Shown here piece after piece: positions 51,697-60,488 of a DNA stretch of 64,000 nucleotides. Made by a program: the position numbers and the translations under genes. The notes beneath the pieces were generated by a model. The model saw only the letters and a list, made by a program, of their open reading frames with translations. It searched no databases and had not been told where the DNA came from. Every line of letters begins with the position of its first letter. Within the stretch, counting starts at the first letter, position 1. This DNA is from Prauserella alba (GTDB lineage Bacteria > Actinomycetota > Actinomycetes > Mycobacteriales > Pseudonocardiaceae): positions 186,001-250,000 of the forward strand of contig NZ_JAMTCH010000006.1 in NCBI RefSeq assembly GCF_024171735.1, read 5' to 3'.

Positions 51697-52515
51697 TCAG
51701 CCTCGCAGCCCGAACACTGGCCCGTCGCGGCATACCAGCGGTGATTCGGACGTCCCGTCGCCGTCTCCCACGGCACACCCATGGCAGTACCCGAGTCCGC
51801 ACGCCATGTGCGCTTCGACCGAGACCTGCGTGTCAGCCGCCCACCGCACGCCGAGTTCGGCCACCAGCCGCGTCAGCCGTTCGGACCCGCTCGTCAGGAT
51901 CTGCTGCGGGGGATCCTCGTCGAACGCCCGCAGCAGCCGCCCACGTAGCGCGTCGACGGCGCTGCTGCCGTCCGCGTCGGTCACCGTGAGCACATCGGCC
52001 CCACAGGCGCCGAGCACCTCCCCGCCGAGCACCGCGTCCCGGTTCCGGCCACTGAGCACCGCGGTGACCTGCGCCGGAGTCTCGGCCAGGTCCTGCGCCA
52101 CCGTCGTCATCGCGCAGATGCCCACCCCGCGTCCGACGAGCAGGATCCGCTCCACCCTGTCCCGGATCACGAACCCACGGCCCAACGGGCCGGTGACCTG
52201 CAGCTCCTCCCCGGCGGCGACCTCCGCCAACGCCTTCGTCCCGTCGCCGACCACGCCGTACACGATGTCGACCAGCCCGGCCTCCGCATTCCTGGTGTAG
52301 ATCGCCATCGGCCGCGGCAGCACGGGCGCCGATGCCGTGACCGGTGCGACCATCACGAACTGGCCCGCCCTCGCTCGCACGGCGATCGCCGCCGAGCGGA
52401 AGCGCAGCAACCGGTAGCGATCAGACAGCGGGGCGTTCACCACTACCGGAGCGCGCTCACACATCGGCCGGCCCCGATCGCCGGTAAGGACCCGCAACGC
52501 TGCCGCGGAGCTCAT
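51697..52515 (-). CDS. pyrK: Dihydroorotate dehydrogenase electron-transfer subunit (PyrK-like)
   Basis: 272 residues from an ATG at 52515. FAD-binding RPMAIYTRN, NAD-binding LLVGRGVGICAMTTVAQDL, and a C-terminal 2Fe-2S motif MACGLGYCHGCAVG followed by PLVCRDGPVF, which is the PyrK pattern. An N-terminal extension of about 15 residues is present. It would pass electrons between NAD(H) and the PyrD-like protein encoded in the same operon (55.6-56.6 kb). Unusually, three other genes and a transporter lie between the two subunits. The ATG overlaps the preceding stop (ATGA). Confidence 0.85.
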   Translation of the reverse strand: MSSAAALRVLTGDRGRPMCERAPVVVNAPLSDRYRLLRFRSAAIAVRARAGQFVMVAPVTASAPVLPRPMAIYTRNAEAGLVDIVYGVVGDGTKALAEVAAGEELQVTGPLGRGFVIRDRVERILLVGRGVGICAMTTVAQDLAETPAQVTAVLSGRNRDAVLGGEVLGACGADVLTVTDADGSSAVDALRGRLLRAFDEDPPQQILTSGSERLTRLVAELGVRWAADTQVSVEAHMACGLGYCHGCAVGDGDGTSESPLVCRDGPVFGLRG

Positions 52516-53768
52516 GGCAGGCTCGCATCCAGCCGGAGGAGGCCTCCCGCCAACGCGGTCGTCCCGAGCGTGATGTCGTCCATGTCGGTCCACTCCGCCG
52601 CGTCGTGACTGATCCCGGCCTTGCTCGGGACGAACATCATGCCGCTCGGAGTGACGGTGTTGACCTGTTGCGCGTCGTGGCTCGCGCCGCTGGTCAACAC
52701 CCGCGGCTCGACCCCGATGTCCCGGCACGATGCCGCAAGCTGCTCGCGAAGGGTGTCCCGCAGTCTCACCGGAGGCGTGTCCGCGAGCTGTTCGTACTCG
52801 AACCCGACTCCCCGACGAGCGCAGGTGGCCGCCCCCTGCCTGATGATCTCCCGCGCCGTGTTGCGCTGCCGGTCGACATCGGTACCGCGCACGTCAACCC
52901 ATAATGAAGCGCGACCAGCGATCGTCGTGATGGAGCCCGGCCCGACATCGATCTTGCCGACCGTGGTGCGTGTGCCCTCGTTGTCGTCCCCGCCCGCCAG
53001 CGATTCGACGAGCGAGACGACTTCGGCCGCCGCGGCCATCGCGTCCGCCCGGAGGTGCATCGGTGTCCCACCGCTGTGCGTGGCCCGGCCGGTGATCCGG
53101 ATCAGCAATCGCGTGCTGCCAGAGATCGAATCCACGACACCGAGCTTCACCCCCTCGGTCTCGAGCACGCTCCCCTGCTCGATGTGCAGTTCGACGAACG
53201 CCGCCCACTCCTCCGGGGCCCACCGCGCATCGCCGACGGCCGTGGGGTCGATTCCCACCTCGGCCATGGCGTCCGCGAGGCTCACCCCGTCGGCATCCTG
53301 TTTGACCGGAAGATCCGCGGGACCGGTCAGGCCTGCGGCGATCCGGCTACCGGTGCACGCCTGTCCGAAACGCGCGCCCTCCTCCCCCGCGAAGACCACG
53401 AATCGCATCGGGTGTCGGTGCGACACGTCGTGCTCCACGAACAGACGCGCCACCTCCATCGCGGCACACACCCCGACGATGCCGTCGAAGGCGCCACCGT
53501 TCGGCACGCTGTCCAGATGCGAACCAGTGCCGATGGCCGGCTTCGCCCCACCAGCGCCGAACCGCTCGGCGAGCGTGTTTCCGGCAGCGTCGACCCACAC
53601 CGCCAGCCCGAGAGCTGCCATCGACTCGGCGAAAACGTCGTGGGCCGCACGTTCCAGCGGCGTGTACGCGAGCCGTGTGATACCCGGACCGGCGTCCTGT
53701 TCGGACATGGCACCGAAGGTGTCGATCGACTCGACCAGCCGGGCACGGTCCGCAGCCAGATAAGTCAC
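52512..53768 (-). CDS. Zn-dependent N-carbamoyl amino acid hydrolase / ureidopropionase family
   Basis: 418 residues from a GTG at 53768. M20-type amidohydrolase of the hydantoinase/carbamoylase group: metal-site GTGSHLDSVPNGGAFDGIVGV with His84 and Asp95, VVFAGEEGARFGQACTGS with the catalytic Glu pair, a dimerisation domain with RATHSGGTPMHLRADAM, and SGASHDAQQVNTVTPSGMMFVPS near the end. It removes the carbamoyl group from N-carbamoyl acids. In this locus the natural candidate substrate is N-carbamoyl-aspartate. GTGA overlap upstream and ATGA downstream. Confidence 0.87.
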   Translation of the reverse strand: MTYLAADRARLVESIDTFGAMSEQDAGPGITRLAYTPLERAAHDVFAESMAALGLAVWVDAAGNTLAERFGAGGAKPAIGTGSHLDSVPNGGAFDGIVGVCAAMEVARLFVEHDVSHRHPMRFVVFAGEEGARFGQACTGSRIAAGLTGPADLPVKQDADGVSLADAMAEVGIDPTAVGDARWAPEEWAAFVELHIEQGSVLETEGVKLGVVDSISGSTRLLIRITGRATHSGGTPMHLRADAMAAAAEVVSLVESLAGGDDNEGTRTTVGKIDVGPGSITTIAGRASLWVDVRGTDVDRQRNTAREIIRQGAATCARRGVGFEYEQLADTPPVRLRDTLREQLAASCRDIGVEPRVLTSGASHDAQQVNTVTPSGMMFVPSKAGISHDAAEWTDMDDITLGTTALAGGLLRLDASLP

Positions 53769-54241
53769 TGCACGACCTCCCCGGCCGTCTGCTCCGCGAC
53801 CAACGCCGTCCTCGGCACGTCTGCCGCATCCCGCAGTGCTTCCGATGCCATCACCGCACCGAGTGCGACGACTTCCCCGCCCCGGCCGTGCACGAACCTG
53901 CGCAGTGTCGACAGCCGTCGGCCGGACCAGTGGGTGGCCACCAGCGCCACCCGGGTGCCCGGTGCGAACGGTTCGTCGAAACTGAGGATGCCCTCCACTT
54001 CGGACGCCCGCGTCACGGGAATGTCGAGGTTTAGGGCCGTGACATGCGCGAGCACGGCGTCGTCGCACGTACTCCACATCACCAGATTCTGCGGTCTCGA
54101 CGGACGCAACGACTCCGCGAGCGCGCGGCCAAGCGCCTCCACGTCTCGTGGCGACCGAGCGGCGTTGATCGTCGGGCCGTAGGTGTCCGGTGCGACTCCG
54201 AGCGCACGCAGTGCCGACACCGGGCTGATCGTGTTCGCCAT
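53765..54241 (-). CDS. Small phosphoribosyltransferase-like protein, PRPP loop degenerate
   Basis: 158 residues from an ATG at 54241 with GAGG close upstream. The layout suggests a type I PRTase: LVMWSTCDDAVLAHVTALNLDIPVTRAS as the first strand-helix unit, then RVALVATHWSGRRLSTLRRFVHGRGGEVVALGAVMAS in the place of the PRPP-binding loop and the strand after it. The two acidic residues of a true PRPP loop (VDDV-T-TGG) are missing (VATHWSGRR), so it is probably not an active transferase. It may be a regulator or ligand-binding protein, as PyrR-like PRTases can be. Overlaps the next gene by GTGA. Family assignment is by eye and tentative. Confidence 0.45.
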   Translation of the reverse strand: MANTISPVSALRALGVAPDTYGPTINAARSPRDVEALGRALAESLRPSRPQNLVMWSTCDDAVLAHVTALNLDIPVTRASEVEGILSFDEPFAPGTRVALVATHWSGRRLSTLRRFVHGRGGEVVALGAVMASEALRDAADVPRTALVAEQTAGEVVQ

Positions 54242-54290
54242 GATCCTCGCTCTCGCTTTCCCAGTTGGACAGGCTTGTCCTGGCCGGCCT

Positions 54291-55586
54291 TCACGCCACG
54301 GCTTCGTCGAGCTTCTCACCACGCCGGTCGGGAATGAGCAGCATGGCGACCATGTCGACGATGTAGATGAGCGCAAGGAAGCCCAGTGCTGCCGCGAACC
54401 CCTGCCAGCCCGCGACGAGCGCGACGACGAGCGGCGCGAACCCGCCGACACCGCGTCCGATACCGAAGAGCACGTTCTGCGCCGTGGCACGGGCCGCTGT
54501 CGGGTAGTTCTCGGCGATGATCGCTCCGTATCCGCCGAGCATGCCGTTCGCGAACACCCCCATGACGGCACCGCCGATGAGAACGGCCGCAGGCGAGGTG
54601 AGTTGGCTGTAGACGAAGAGCGAGACGAACGCGCCCGCCTGGAAGATCCAGAACGCGTACCGCCTGCCGATACGGTCGGCCAAGTGGCCGAAGACCATGA
54701 TGCCCGCGATCATGCCGATCACCGTCACCGCGGTCCAGATCCCGGAATTGGTCATGCTCAGGCCCAATTGACCCGACAGGTACGTCGGTAGCCACGTCAG
54801 GATGCCGTAGTAACCGAAGTTCTGCACCGAGCAGATGATCACGATACCGATACTGGTGCGAATAGTTTTCGCGTCCGCGACCAGGAGATGATACGGGTTC
54901 TTCTGCTTCTCACCGGCCGCAATCTTGGCTCGATGTTTGACGAAGGCGTCCGGCTCGGCCAACCGCATCCGCAGCACGATGGCGATGACCGCGGGGAGGA
55001 TTCCGATGACGAACAACCCTTGCCAGCCCCACCAGGAGATCACCGGGGCCGAGAGGAACGCGGCCAACAGCACACCGAGCTGGAATCCGACGCCCACCAA
55101 GGATGTGGCACGCGCCCGCTTGATCGCGGGGAACGCCTCCGCGGCCAGCGCCATCCCGATGCCGAATTCACCACCGATGCCCATACCGGCGACGAAGCGG
55201 AAGATCGCCATCTCGGTGAATCCCTGCGAAAGAGCAGTCAGCCCGGTGAAGATCGCGAACAGGAGGATCGAGTAGGTCAGGATCCGGACACGCCCGAATC
55301 GGTCGGCCAGTGCGCCGAAGAACATCGCACCGGTGACCGTGCCGATCAAGGTGATGGTCGCCAGGAGCCCGCCCTCGGTGTCGGACAAGCCGAGACTCAT
55401 GGTGATCGCAGGCAGCGCGAACCCGAGAATCTGAAGGTCGTAGCCGTCCATTGCATACCCGATGGTGGCCCCGAGTACCGCTTTTCGGCCGTAGGGAGTG
55501 ACCTCGGTCGGTTCACCGTCGGCGGTCACAGCTGGGGTCTCCCCCACTGCAGGACCACCTGGAGTTCCGGAGTCATCGTTGCTCAT
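54291..55586 (-). CDS. MFS transporter, aromatic-acid:H+ symporter-like
   Basis: 431 residues from an ATG at 55586 with GGAGG eight bases upstream. Twelve hydrophobic segments; IGYAMDGYDLQILGFALPAI in helix 1 carries the D-G-x-D element of the AAHS family, and FGALADRFGRVRILT and FGHLADRIGRRYAF are the paired motif-A loops. The gene overlaps the pyrD-like gene by 14 bp. It would import the substrate of the pathway; orotate is an aromatic monocarboxylate and fits the family. Confidence 0.87.
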   Translation of the reverse strand: MSNDDSGTPGGPAVGETPAVTADGEPTEVTPYGRKAVLGATIGYAMDGYDLQILGFALPAITMSLGLSDTEGGLLATITLIGTVTGAMFFGALADRFGRVRILTYSILLFAIFTGLTALSQGFTEMAIFRFVAGMGIGGEFGIGMALAAEAFPAIKRARATSLVGVGFQLGVLLAAFLSAPVISWWGWQGLFVIGILPAVIAIVLRMRLAEPDAFVKHRAKIAAGEKQKNPYHLLVADAKTIRTSIGIVIICSVQNFGYYGILTWLPTYLSGQLGLSMTNSGIWTAVTVIGMIAGIMVFGHLADRIGRRYAFWIFQAGAFVSLFVYSQLTSPAAVLIGGAVMGVFANGMLGGYGAIIAENYPTAARATAQNVLFGIGRGVGGFAPLVVALVAGWQGFAAALGFLALIYIVDMVAMLLIPDRRGEKLDEAVA

Positions 55587-56559
55587 TTCCAATCCTCCGA
55601 TCGGATGGTGTGAGTGTGCCGACTAGGTCCGCGATCCGGTCCACACCGAGCCGTTCCGTGAGCGCGGGCAGTTCTTCGACGATCCGGGCCATGACCCCCG
55701 GCTGAGCGAAAGTGGCGGTTCCGACCTGTACGGCCGACGCACCGGCGACGAGAAACTCCGCGACGTCGGTGGCCGATCCGATACCGCCGCAGCCGACGAC
55801 GGGAATGTCGACAGCCTGTGCGGCGGACCGGACGAGCCGCAACGCCAGTGGCTTGACGGCAGGACCCGACAGCCCACCGGTATCGTTGCCCAACGCGGAC
55901 TCGCGCCGCTCCACATTCACAGCCATGCCGGGAAAGCTGTTGCAGACGGTCACGGCGGCGGCTCCGGCATCCTCCGCGGCACGCGCCGCCGCGGCGATCG
56001 AGTGGAGCTGCGGGCTCAGTTTGACCAGCACCGGCGCCGCGCTGCGCACCACCACACCCGAAACCACCTCGCACATCGCACGCAGGTCCGTGTCGAGCGT
56101 GGCTCCACCGTGTTCGAGATTCGGGCAGGACACGTTCACCTCGATGGCCGAATGCCCGCACTCGCCGAGTTCGTCGGCGACACGCCAGTACTCCCGCGCG
56201 GACAGACCGCCGATGCTGACCACGACGGGCGTGCCGAGACCGGCATAGCCGCCCAATCCGGTACGTCGGAACTCGGCGATTCCACCGCTGGGAATGCCGA
56301 CACTGTTGAGCATGCCGCCGGGAACCTCGGTGAGTCGGTGGGTCCGGTTACCGGGTCGAGTCTCGGCGAACACGGTCTTGGTGACCACGGCGCCCAGCGT
56401 GTCGACCGGTGTCAGTGCGGCGAGATCCGGACCGAAACATCCGGATGCTGGCATCACCGGATTCGCCAGTTCGAGGTCGCCCAGTTCCACCGCGAGCACG
56501 CCCCGGCGGGAAGCCGGCTTCGTCGGCGCACGGCCACTTCCCGCCTCGGTGATCTGCAT
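55573..56559 (-). CDS. pyrD: Class 1B dihydroorotate dehydrogenase-like FMN enzyme (PyrD-like)
   Basis: 328 residues from an ATG at 56559. The class 1 DHOD barrel is well conserved: MLNSVGIPSGG (Asn85), EVNVSCPNLEHGG with catalytic Cys145 and Asn147, VTVCNSFPGM (Asn207-Ser208), NDTGGLSGPAVKPLALRLV, and VVGCGGIGSATDVAEFL plus AVQVGTATF for FMN phosphate. The Asn and Ser residues that contact orotate in studied enzymes appear to be kept. Cys instead of Ser as catalytic base marks the class 1B form that works with PyrK. Here the genetic setting is catabolic, so it may reduce orotate to dihydroorotate. Operator-like repeat 10 bp upstream. Confidence 0.86.
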   Translation of the reverse strand: MQITEAGSGRAPTKPASRRGVLAVELGDLELANPVMPASGCFGPDLAALTPVDTLGAVVTKTVFAETRPGNRTHRLTEVPGGMLNSVGIPSGGIAEFRRTGLGGYAGLGTPVVVSIGGLSAREYWRVADELGECGHSAIEVNVSCPNLEHGGATLDTDLRAMCEVVSGVVVRSAAPVLVKLSPQLHSIAAAARAAEDAGAAAVTVCNSFPGMAVNVERRESALGNDTGGLSGPAVKPLALRLVRSAAQAVDIPVVGCGGIGSATDVAEFLVAGASAVQVGTATFAQPGVMARIVEELPALTERLGVDRIADLVGTLTPSDRRIGNEQR

Positions 56560-56568
56560 CGACAGCAA

Positions 56569-56588
56569 AGTGGAAACCTCTTTTCACT
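56569..56588. promoter_or_regulatory. Probable IclR operator upstream of the pyrD-like operon
   Basis: AGTGGAAA (56569-56576), 4-base spacer, TTTTCACT (56581-56588): an inverted repeat with one mismatch. It is the same word pair as the perfect copy at 60489-60508 beside the IclR gene. Position is just upstream of the pyrD-like start codon. Confidence 0.7.
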
Positions 56589-56657
56589 CCGAAGAAGGAG
56601 AGCTTCTCCCGCGTCGTCGGCGGTGTCAATACCCGCTACAAGGCCGTAACACGGCGG

Positions 56658-57995
56658 CTACGCGGGCGACTCCGTCCGCAATGGACCGAGAACGTCGGCG
56701 CAGTCGGTCACCTCGGAAACGGCCATCAGCCGCTGCCACAGCACCTCGCCGCTCGGCCCGACGAGACCCTCGAACTTCTGTCGCAGCTCGTCGCCCGACA
56801 ACGGGTCGTGGTGGTGGCCGCGCGGATCGTCGACCGTGGCGGACAAGGCCATGTCTCGCGTGCGCACGACGACCTCGGTCGGCGCGTGATCGGGCCAGCT
56901 CCGTTCGAACTCCGGGCCGATACCGACGTCGACCTTCTCGGCGAGCCGCGCGACCTCCGGGTCGTAGTCGAAGGTCTCGACCGTCGAGACGCGATGCGTC
57001 AACGCAGCCGCCACCGCGTACGGCAGGGAGAACCGCGCCGACAGGTCGTTCGCCAAGGGCAGGCGATCGAGCTTCAGGTTGTTCGCCACGGTGCGCACCT
57101 CGATCGCCGTAATGTCGTCGGTCCGCACCGACGGCAACGACAGCACCGCATCCACCGCACCGTGTGTCAGTGCGCAGGCGCTGTGGCGCTTGAAGTAATT
57201 GCGCATGATCCGCGGCCGCGCATGATCGGGCGGCGCCGTCAGCGCATCGACGTCCACCGCTTCACCGGTCAGTTCACCGAAGAGTGCAGGTACCGATTCG
57301 GCGGTTCCGCGGAATCCCGCCCGGAGGAGACTGACCGACCGCACCGCGGCCTGGGCGGCCGCCCCCATCGCCGTGTTGCGCGCCGTCGCTCCGACGTAGC
57401 AGGCGTTCCACACCGGAACCACCGGCGTCGCCGCCGCGATCGCGGCGGCTCCCATCGGATCCTCGTCGAGCAACAGTGCCGCGCTGACCGCCGCGCCGAC
57501 ACCGGCGAGGTGGCCGTGCGGATGTGTCGGCGGCCGTAGGCGGAACGCGGTGAGCAGGCGTGCGCCGACCTCGTACCCGGCGACGACCGCAGCCACCAAC
57601 TCGGCACCGGAGCGATGCGCGGTCTCGGCCACGGCGAGGGCCACAGGCACGATGTGCATCCCGGGATGACCGGTCGGCCGTGTTCCCTCGTCCAGTTCGA
57701 GAAAGCTTCCCGCGGTCGCGTTCAGGAAAGCTGCCTGCTCGGCCGGCGCGTATCCGGCCCCCGCGGCGAGGACCGTCGCCCCGCCCGTGGGCGCCGGCGC
57801 CGCGAACTCCCGCCCTACGTCGCGCAGCCGCACCATCTCGGCGGTACGCCCACCCGCGATACCGACACCGATCGTGTCGGCAATGACGTGCGCGGCGTGG
57901 CGCCGCACCGCGTCCGTCAGCGGTTCGGCCGCGAGGGTGCACGACCGGCGGACCGCCTCGCACACTCCCGACGCCAGCTCCTGCGGGGAGCTCAC
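56658..57995 (-). CDS. MmgE/PrpD-family protein
   Basis: 445 residues from a GTG at 57995 overlapping the stop of the dihydroorotase-like gene. Family blocks: HAAHVIADTIGVGIAGGRTAEM, FLNATAGSFLELDEGTRPTGHPGMHIVPVALAVAE, AAVVAGYEVGARLLTAF, and YFKRHSACALTHGAVDAVLSL. The family includes 2-methylcitrate dehydratase, aconitate decarboxylase and iminodisuccinate epimerase, so a di- or tricarboxylate is likely. Its step here is unknown; an aspartate-derived acid would fit the neighbouring enzymes. Last gene of the OCD-dihydroorotase-PrpD operon. Confidence 0.87.
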   Translation of the reverse strand: MSSPQELASGVCEAVRRSCTLAAEPLTDAVRRHAAHVIADTIGVGIAGGRTAEMVRLRDVGREFAAPAPTGGATVLAAGAGYAPAEQAAFLNATAGSFLELDEGTRPTGHPGMHIVPVALAVAETAHRSGAELVAAVVAGYEVGARLLTAFRLRPPTHPHGHLAGVGAAVSAALLLDEDPMGAAAIAAATPVVPVWNACYVGATARNTAMGAAAQAAVRSVSLLRAGFRGTAESVPALFGELTGEAVDVDALTAPPDHARPRIMRNYFKRHSACALTHGAVDAVLSLPSVRTDDITAIEVRTVANNLKLDRLPLANDLSARFSLPYAVAAALTHRVSTVETFDYDPEVARLAEKVDVGIGPEFERSWPDHAPTEVVVRTRDMALSATVDDPRGHHHDPLSGDELRQKFEGLVGPSGEVLWQRLMAVSEVTDCADVLGPLRTESPA

Positions 57996-59410
57996 GCACT
58001 CACCCGGTCGCCGGCGGCAGCGGTATGGTCGGCGCGCACGAACCGTCCACGGCGCTCGCCGACGATCTCACCGTCGCGGACGACGATCTCCCCGCGCAGT
58101 ACCGTGGCGACAGGACCACCGTGGAGCGCGAAGCCGTTCCACGGGCTGACCGGCTGTTTGGCCACCAACTCCTCGTTGCGGACGGTCCGGCGCAGCTCGG
58201 GATCTACGACGACCAGATCGGCGTCACTGCCCGGCCGGATGACACCCTTCCGCGGGTACAGCCCGTAGAATTTGGCGGTGTCCGTCGCGACCACTTCGGC
58301 GAGTCGTTCCGGCGTCGTCCTGCCACGGAACATCGCATCCAGCAGGACCGGACCGAACGTCTCGCAGCCGACGGCGCCCGCAGGCTGGGTCTCGAACCCG
58401 CGTGCCTTCTCCTCCACGGTGTGCGGTGCGTGGTCGGAGCCGAGCGACGAGATCAGGCCTTCGTTCACGCCCTCCCACAACGCGTCCTGGTCTTTCTGCT
58501 CACGCACCGGCGGATACACCTTCATCACCGGACCGACGCGTGGGTACTCGGCATCGGTCAGGGTGAGGTACTGCGGACAGGTTTCGGCACTGACGGAGAT
58601 GCCGTTGCGCTTGGCCGAACGCACGGCGTCGAGGCCCTGCTCCGACGCCAGGTGCACGACGTGGAAGCGGCAGCCGGTCTCCTTCGCGAACTGGGCGGCG
58701 ATCGAGATCGTCGTCGCCTCGGCCACCGCGGGACGGGCCGCGAGCAAATCCGCGTAGGTCTCGATCGGATGGCCGAGCGCCTCCTGGCTCGAGGCCAGCA
58801 CATCCTTGTCCTCACAATGTGCCGCGAGCACTCCGCCACGCGCGGCGACCTCCGCGAACAGCTGCAGCACCTGGCCGTTCGGCGGCGGCATCAACAGGTT
58901 CTCGGGCTTCTCGTCGCCGATGTTGTACACCAGGGAACGGGTTTCACGGTGCAGTGCGTAGCCCCAGAACAGCTTCACGGCGACGGCGCCCGCGTCGAAC
59001 ATGGGACCGATCTGGTCGATGTTGGCGTCGCCGAGGGCCAGGCCCCACAGGCCGAAGTCGGTCCAGGCCGACTGTTCGTGTTGGCGACGGCGCTCCTCGA
59101 ACACCTCCACCGAATCGACCGGCGGAATTGCGTTGGGCATTTCCAGGACCGTCGTCACACCGCCGACGAGTGCGCCATGTGTGGAGTGGTCGAAGTCCTC
59201 CTTGTGGCTCATCCCGGGGTCACGCGAGTGGACGTGCGGGTCGATGAATCCGGGGAACACCAACTTGCCCGCGGCGTCGTACCGCTCGTCGGCCTCGACC
59301 TCCGCACCGCGGTCGAGGATCGCCGAGATGATCCCGTCCGTGCACAGCAGATCACTGTCCAGAATGCCCGCCGGCGTGACCAACCGGCCGTTGGCGATGT
59401 GCAACCTCAT
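57992..59410 (-). CDS. Cyclic amidohydrolase, dihydroorotase/allantoinase-like
   Basis: 472 residues from an ATG at 59410. Binuclear metal site: His59 and His61 in GFIDPHVHSRDPG, candidate carboxylated Lys146 in VAVKLFWG, His198 in LAAHCED, His253 in FHVVHLAS and Asp326 in SLGSDHAPHTVEEK. The HVHxR form (Arg63) and the MPN motif (Asn93) are those with which dihydroorotases bind the substrate carboxylate; hydantoinases differ there. It opens or closes a cyclic ureide, here most likely dihydroorotate/carbamoyl-aspartate. Allantoinase or hydantoinase activity is the alternative. ATGA and GTGA overlaps on both sides. Confidence 0.84.
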   Translation of the reverse strand: MRLHIANGRLVTPAGILDSDLLCTDGIISAILDRGAEVEADERYDAAGKLVFPGFIDPHVHSRDPGMSHKEDFDHSTHGALVGGVTTVLEMPNAIPPVDSVEVFEERRRQHEQSAWTDFGLWGLALGDANIDQIGPMFDAGAVAVKLFWGYALHRETRSLVYNIGDEKPENLLMPPPNGQVLQLFAEVAARGGVLAAHCEDKDVLASSQEALGHPIETYADLLAARPAVAEATTISIAAQFAKETGCRFHVVHLASEQGLDAVRSAKRNGISVSAETCPQYLTLTDAEYPRVGPVMKVYPPVREQKDQDALWEGVNEGLISSLGSDHAPHTVEEKARGFETQPAGAVGCETFGPVLLDAMFRGRTTPERLAEVVATDTAKFYGLYPRKGVIRPGSDADLVVVDPELRRTVRNEELVAKQPVSPWNGFALHGGPVATVLRGEIVVRDGEIVGERRGRFVRADHTAAAGDRVSA

Positions 59411-60441
59411 GCGTCTCTCCTCTGACTTCGTTCGGGATCGTGCCGCGGCACGGTCGTCCACTCCCCCACGTCTGCTGCCGCTCCCAGATCGGCCACCGAA
59501 CCGAGACCCGCCTCGTCTGCCGCTTCGAGCACCCGCACTGCGCACACCAAGTCCTGGAGGGCCAGGCCGTGCGACTCGAACACGGTGATGTCGTCCTCGC
59601 TGGTCCGGCCCGTCACATCACCGGCCATCACGTCGGCGAACTCCACGGCGATGTCCGGATCCAGACCGTTCGCCAGCAGGTCACCGCACTCCAGTCGCGC
59701 GACCGCGGCCGAGTCCACGGCCACCTGCGCAGTCCTCCGGAACGTCGTACGATCCAGCTCCCTGCGCTCGGCGTGGTTACTGCCGACGGCGTTGACATGC
59801 GTTCCGGGTCGCAACAACCCGCCGTCGAAGAGGGGCTCGGCCGCACCCGTCGCGGTGACCACGACGTCGGCGCGGGGCACGGCCTCCGTGGGGCTCTCGC
59901 CGGATTCGACGTGCAGCCGAGGGTGCGCCTGGCGGAGCACGGAGGCCGTGGCCGCCGCTCGATCCGCGCTGCGTCCGACGACGAGCACCGTGTGCAACCG
60001 CGGCAGGACCTCCACGAGCGCGTCGATCTGCGCCGGCGCCTGGAAACCCGTACCGAGCAGGCACACCGTGGAACTGTCGGGTCGGGCCATGACCTCGGTC
60101 GCGAGCGCCGAGGCCGCCGACGTCCGGCGGCGACCGAGCAGATCGGCTTTGAGCACCCCGCGCAGGAGGCCCGTTTCCACGGAGTAGAGCAGCAGGGTGA
60201 TGACACTTCCCCGGTTGGTTTCCGAACGGATCACCGGATAGGACTTCACCGCGATCGCGTCGAGCGTCGGCGCGATCGCGGACATCACGTTGAGAGTCGC
60301 CGTGCCCGCATGAGTGCGCCGCCGTGGTTCGTCCTGCACCTGTCCCGCAGCCAGCAACGTGAAGGCCGTGCGCACGCCCGCCAGCGCAGCGGACGGCGGC
60401 AGCAACCGGTCGACGTCGCCATCGTCCAGAATCCGCGGCAT
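59407..60441 (-). CDS. Ornithine cyclodeaminase/mu-crystallin-family dehydrogenase
   Basis: 344 residues from an ATG at 60441 with AAAGGGA upstream. OCD-family marks: AIAVKSYPVIRSETNRGSVITLLLYSVETGLLRGVLKADLLGRRRTSA and Rossmann VCLLGTGFQAPAQIDALVEV. The loop that holds the catalytic Asp in true ornithine cyclodeaminase reads NAVGSNHAERREL here, lacking that Asp, so an imine reductase/amino acid dehydrogenase role is more likely. The family includes iminosuccinate reductase of the beta-hydroxyaspartate cycle, which would link aspartate to oxaloacetate. First gene of its operon, divergent from the IclR gene. Confidence 0.83.
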   Translation of the reverse strand: MPRILDDGDVDRLLPPSAALAGVRTAFTLLAAGQVQDEPRRRTHAGTATLNVMSAIAPTLDAIAVKSYPVIRSETNRGSVITLLLYSVETGLLRGVLKADLLGRRRTSAASALATEVMARPDSSTVCLLGTGFQAPAQIDALVEVLPRLHTVLVVGRSADRAAATASVLRQAHPRLHVESGESPTEAVPRADVVVTATGAAEPLFDGGLLRPGTHVNAVGSNHAERRELDRTTFRRTAQVAVDSAAVARLECGDLLANGLDPDIAVEFADVMAGDVTGRTSEDDITVFESHGLALQDLVCAVRVLEAADEAGLGSVADLGAAADVGEWTTVPRHDPERSQRRDA

Positions 60442-60488
60442 AGATCCCTTTCCGACGGCGTTGAGTCGCCGACCAGCAGTAGCGCAAC

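Noticed and set aside
57992-59410. Calling the cyclic amidohydrolase a D-hydantoinase/dihydropyrimidinase
   Set aside because: The HVHSRDPG and MPN motifs match dihydroorotases better than hydantoinases, though hydantoinase activity is not excluded.
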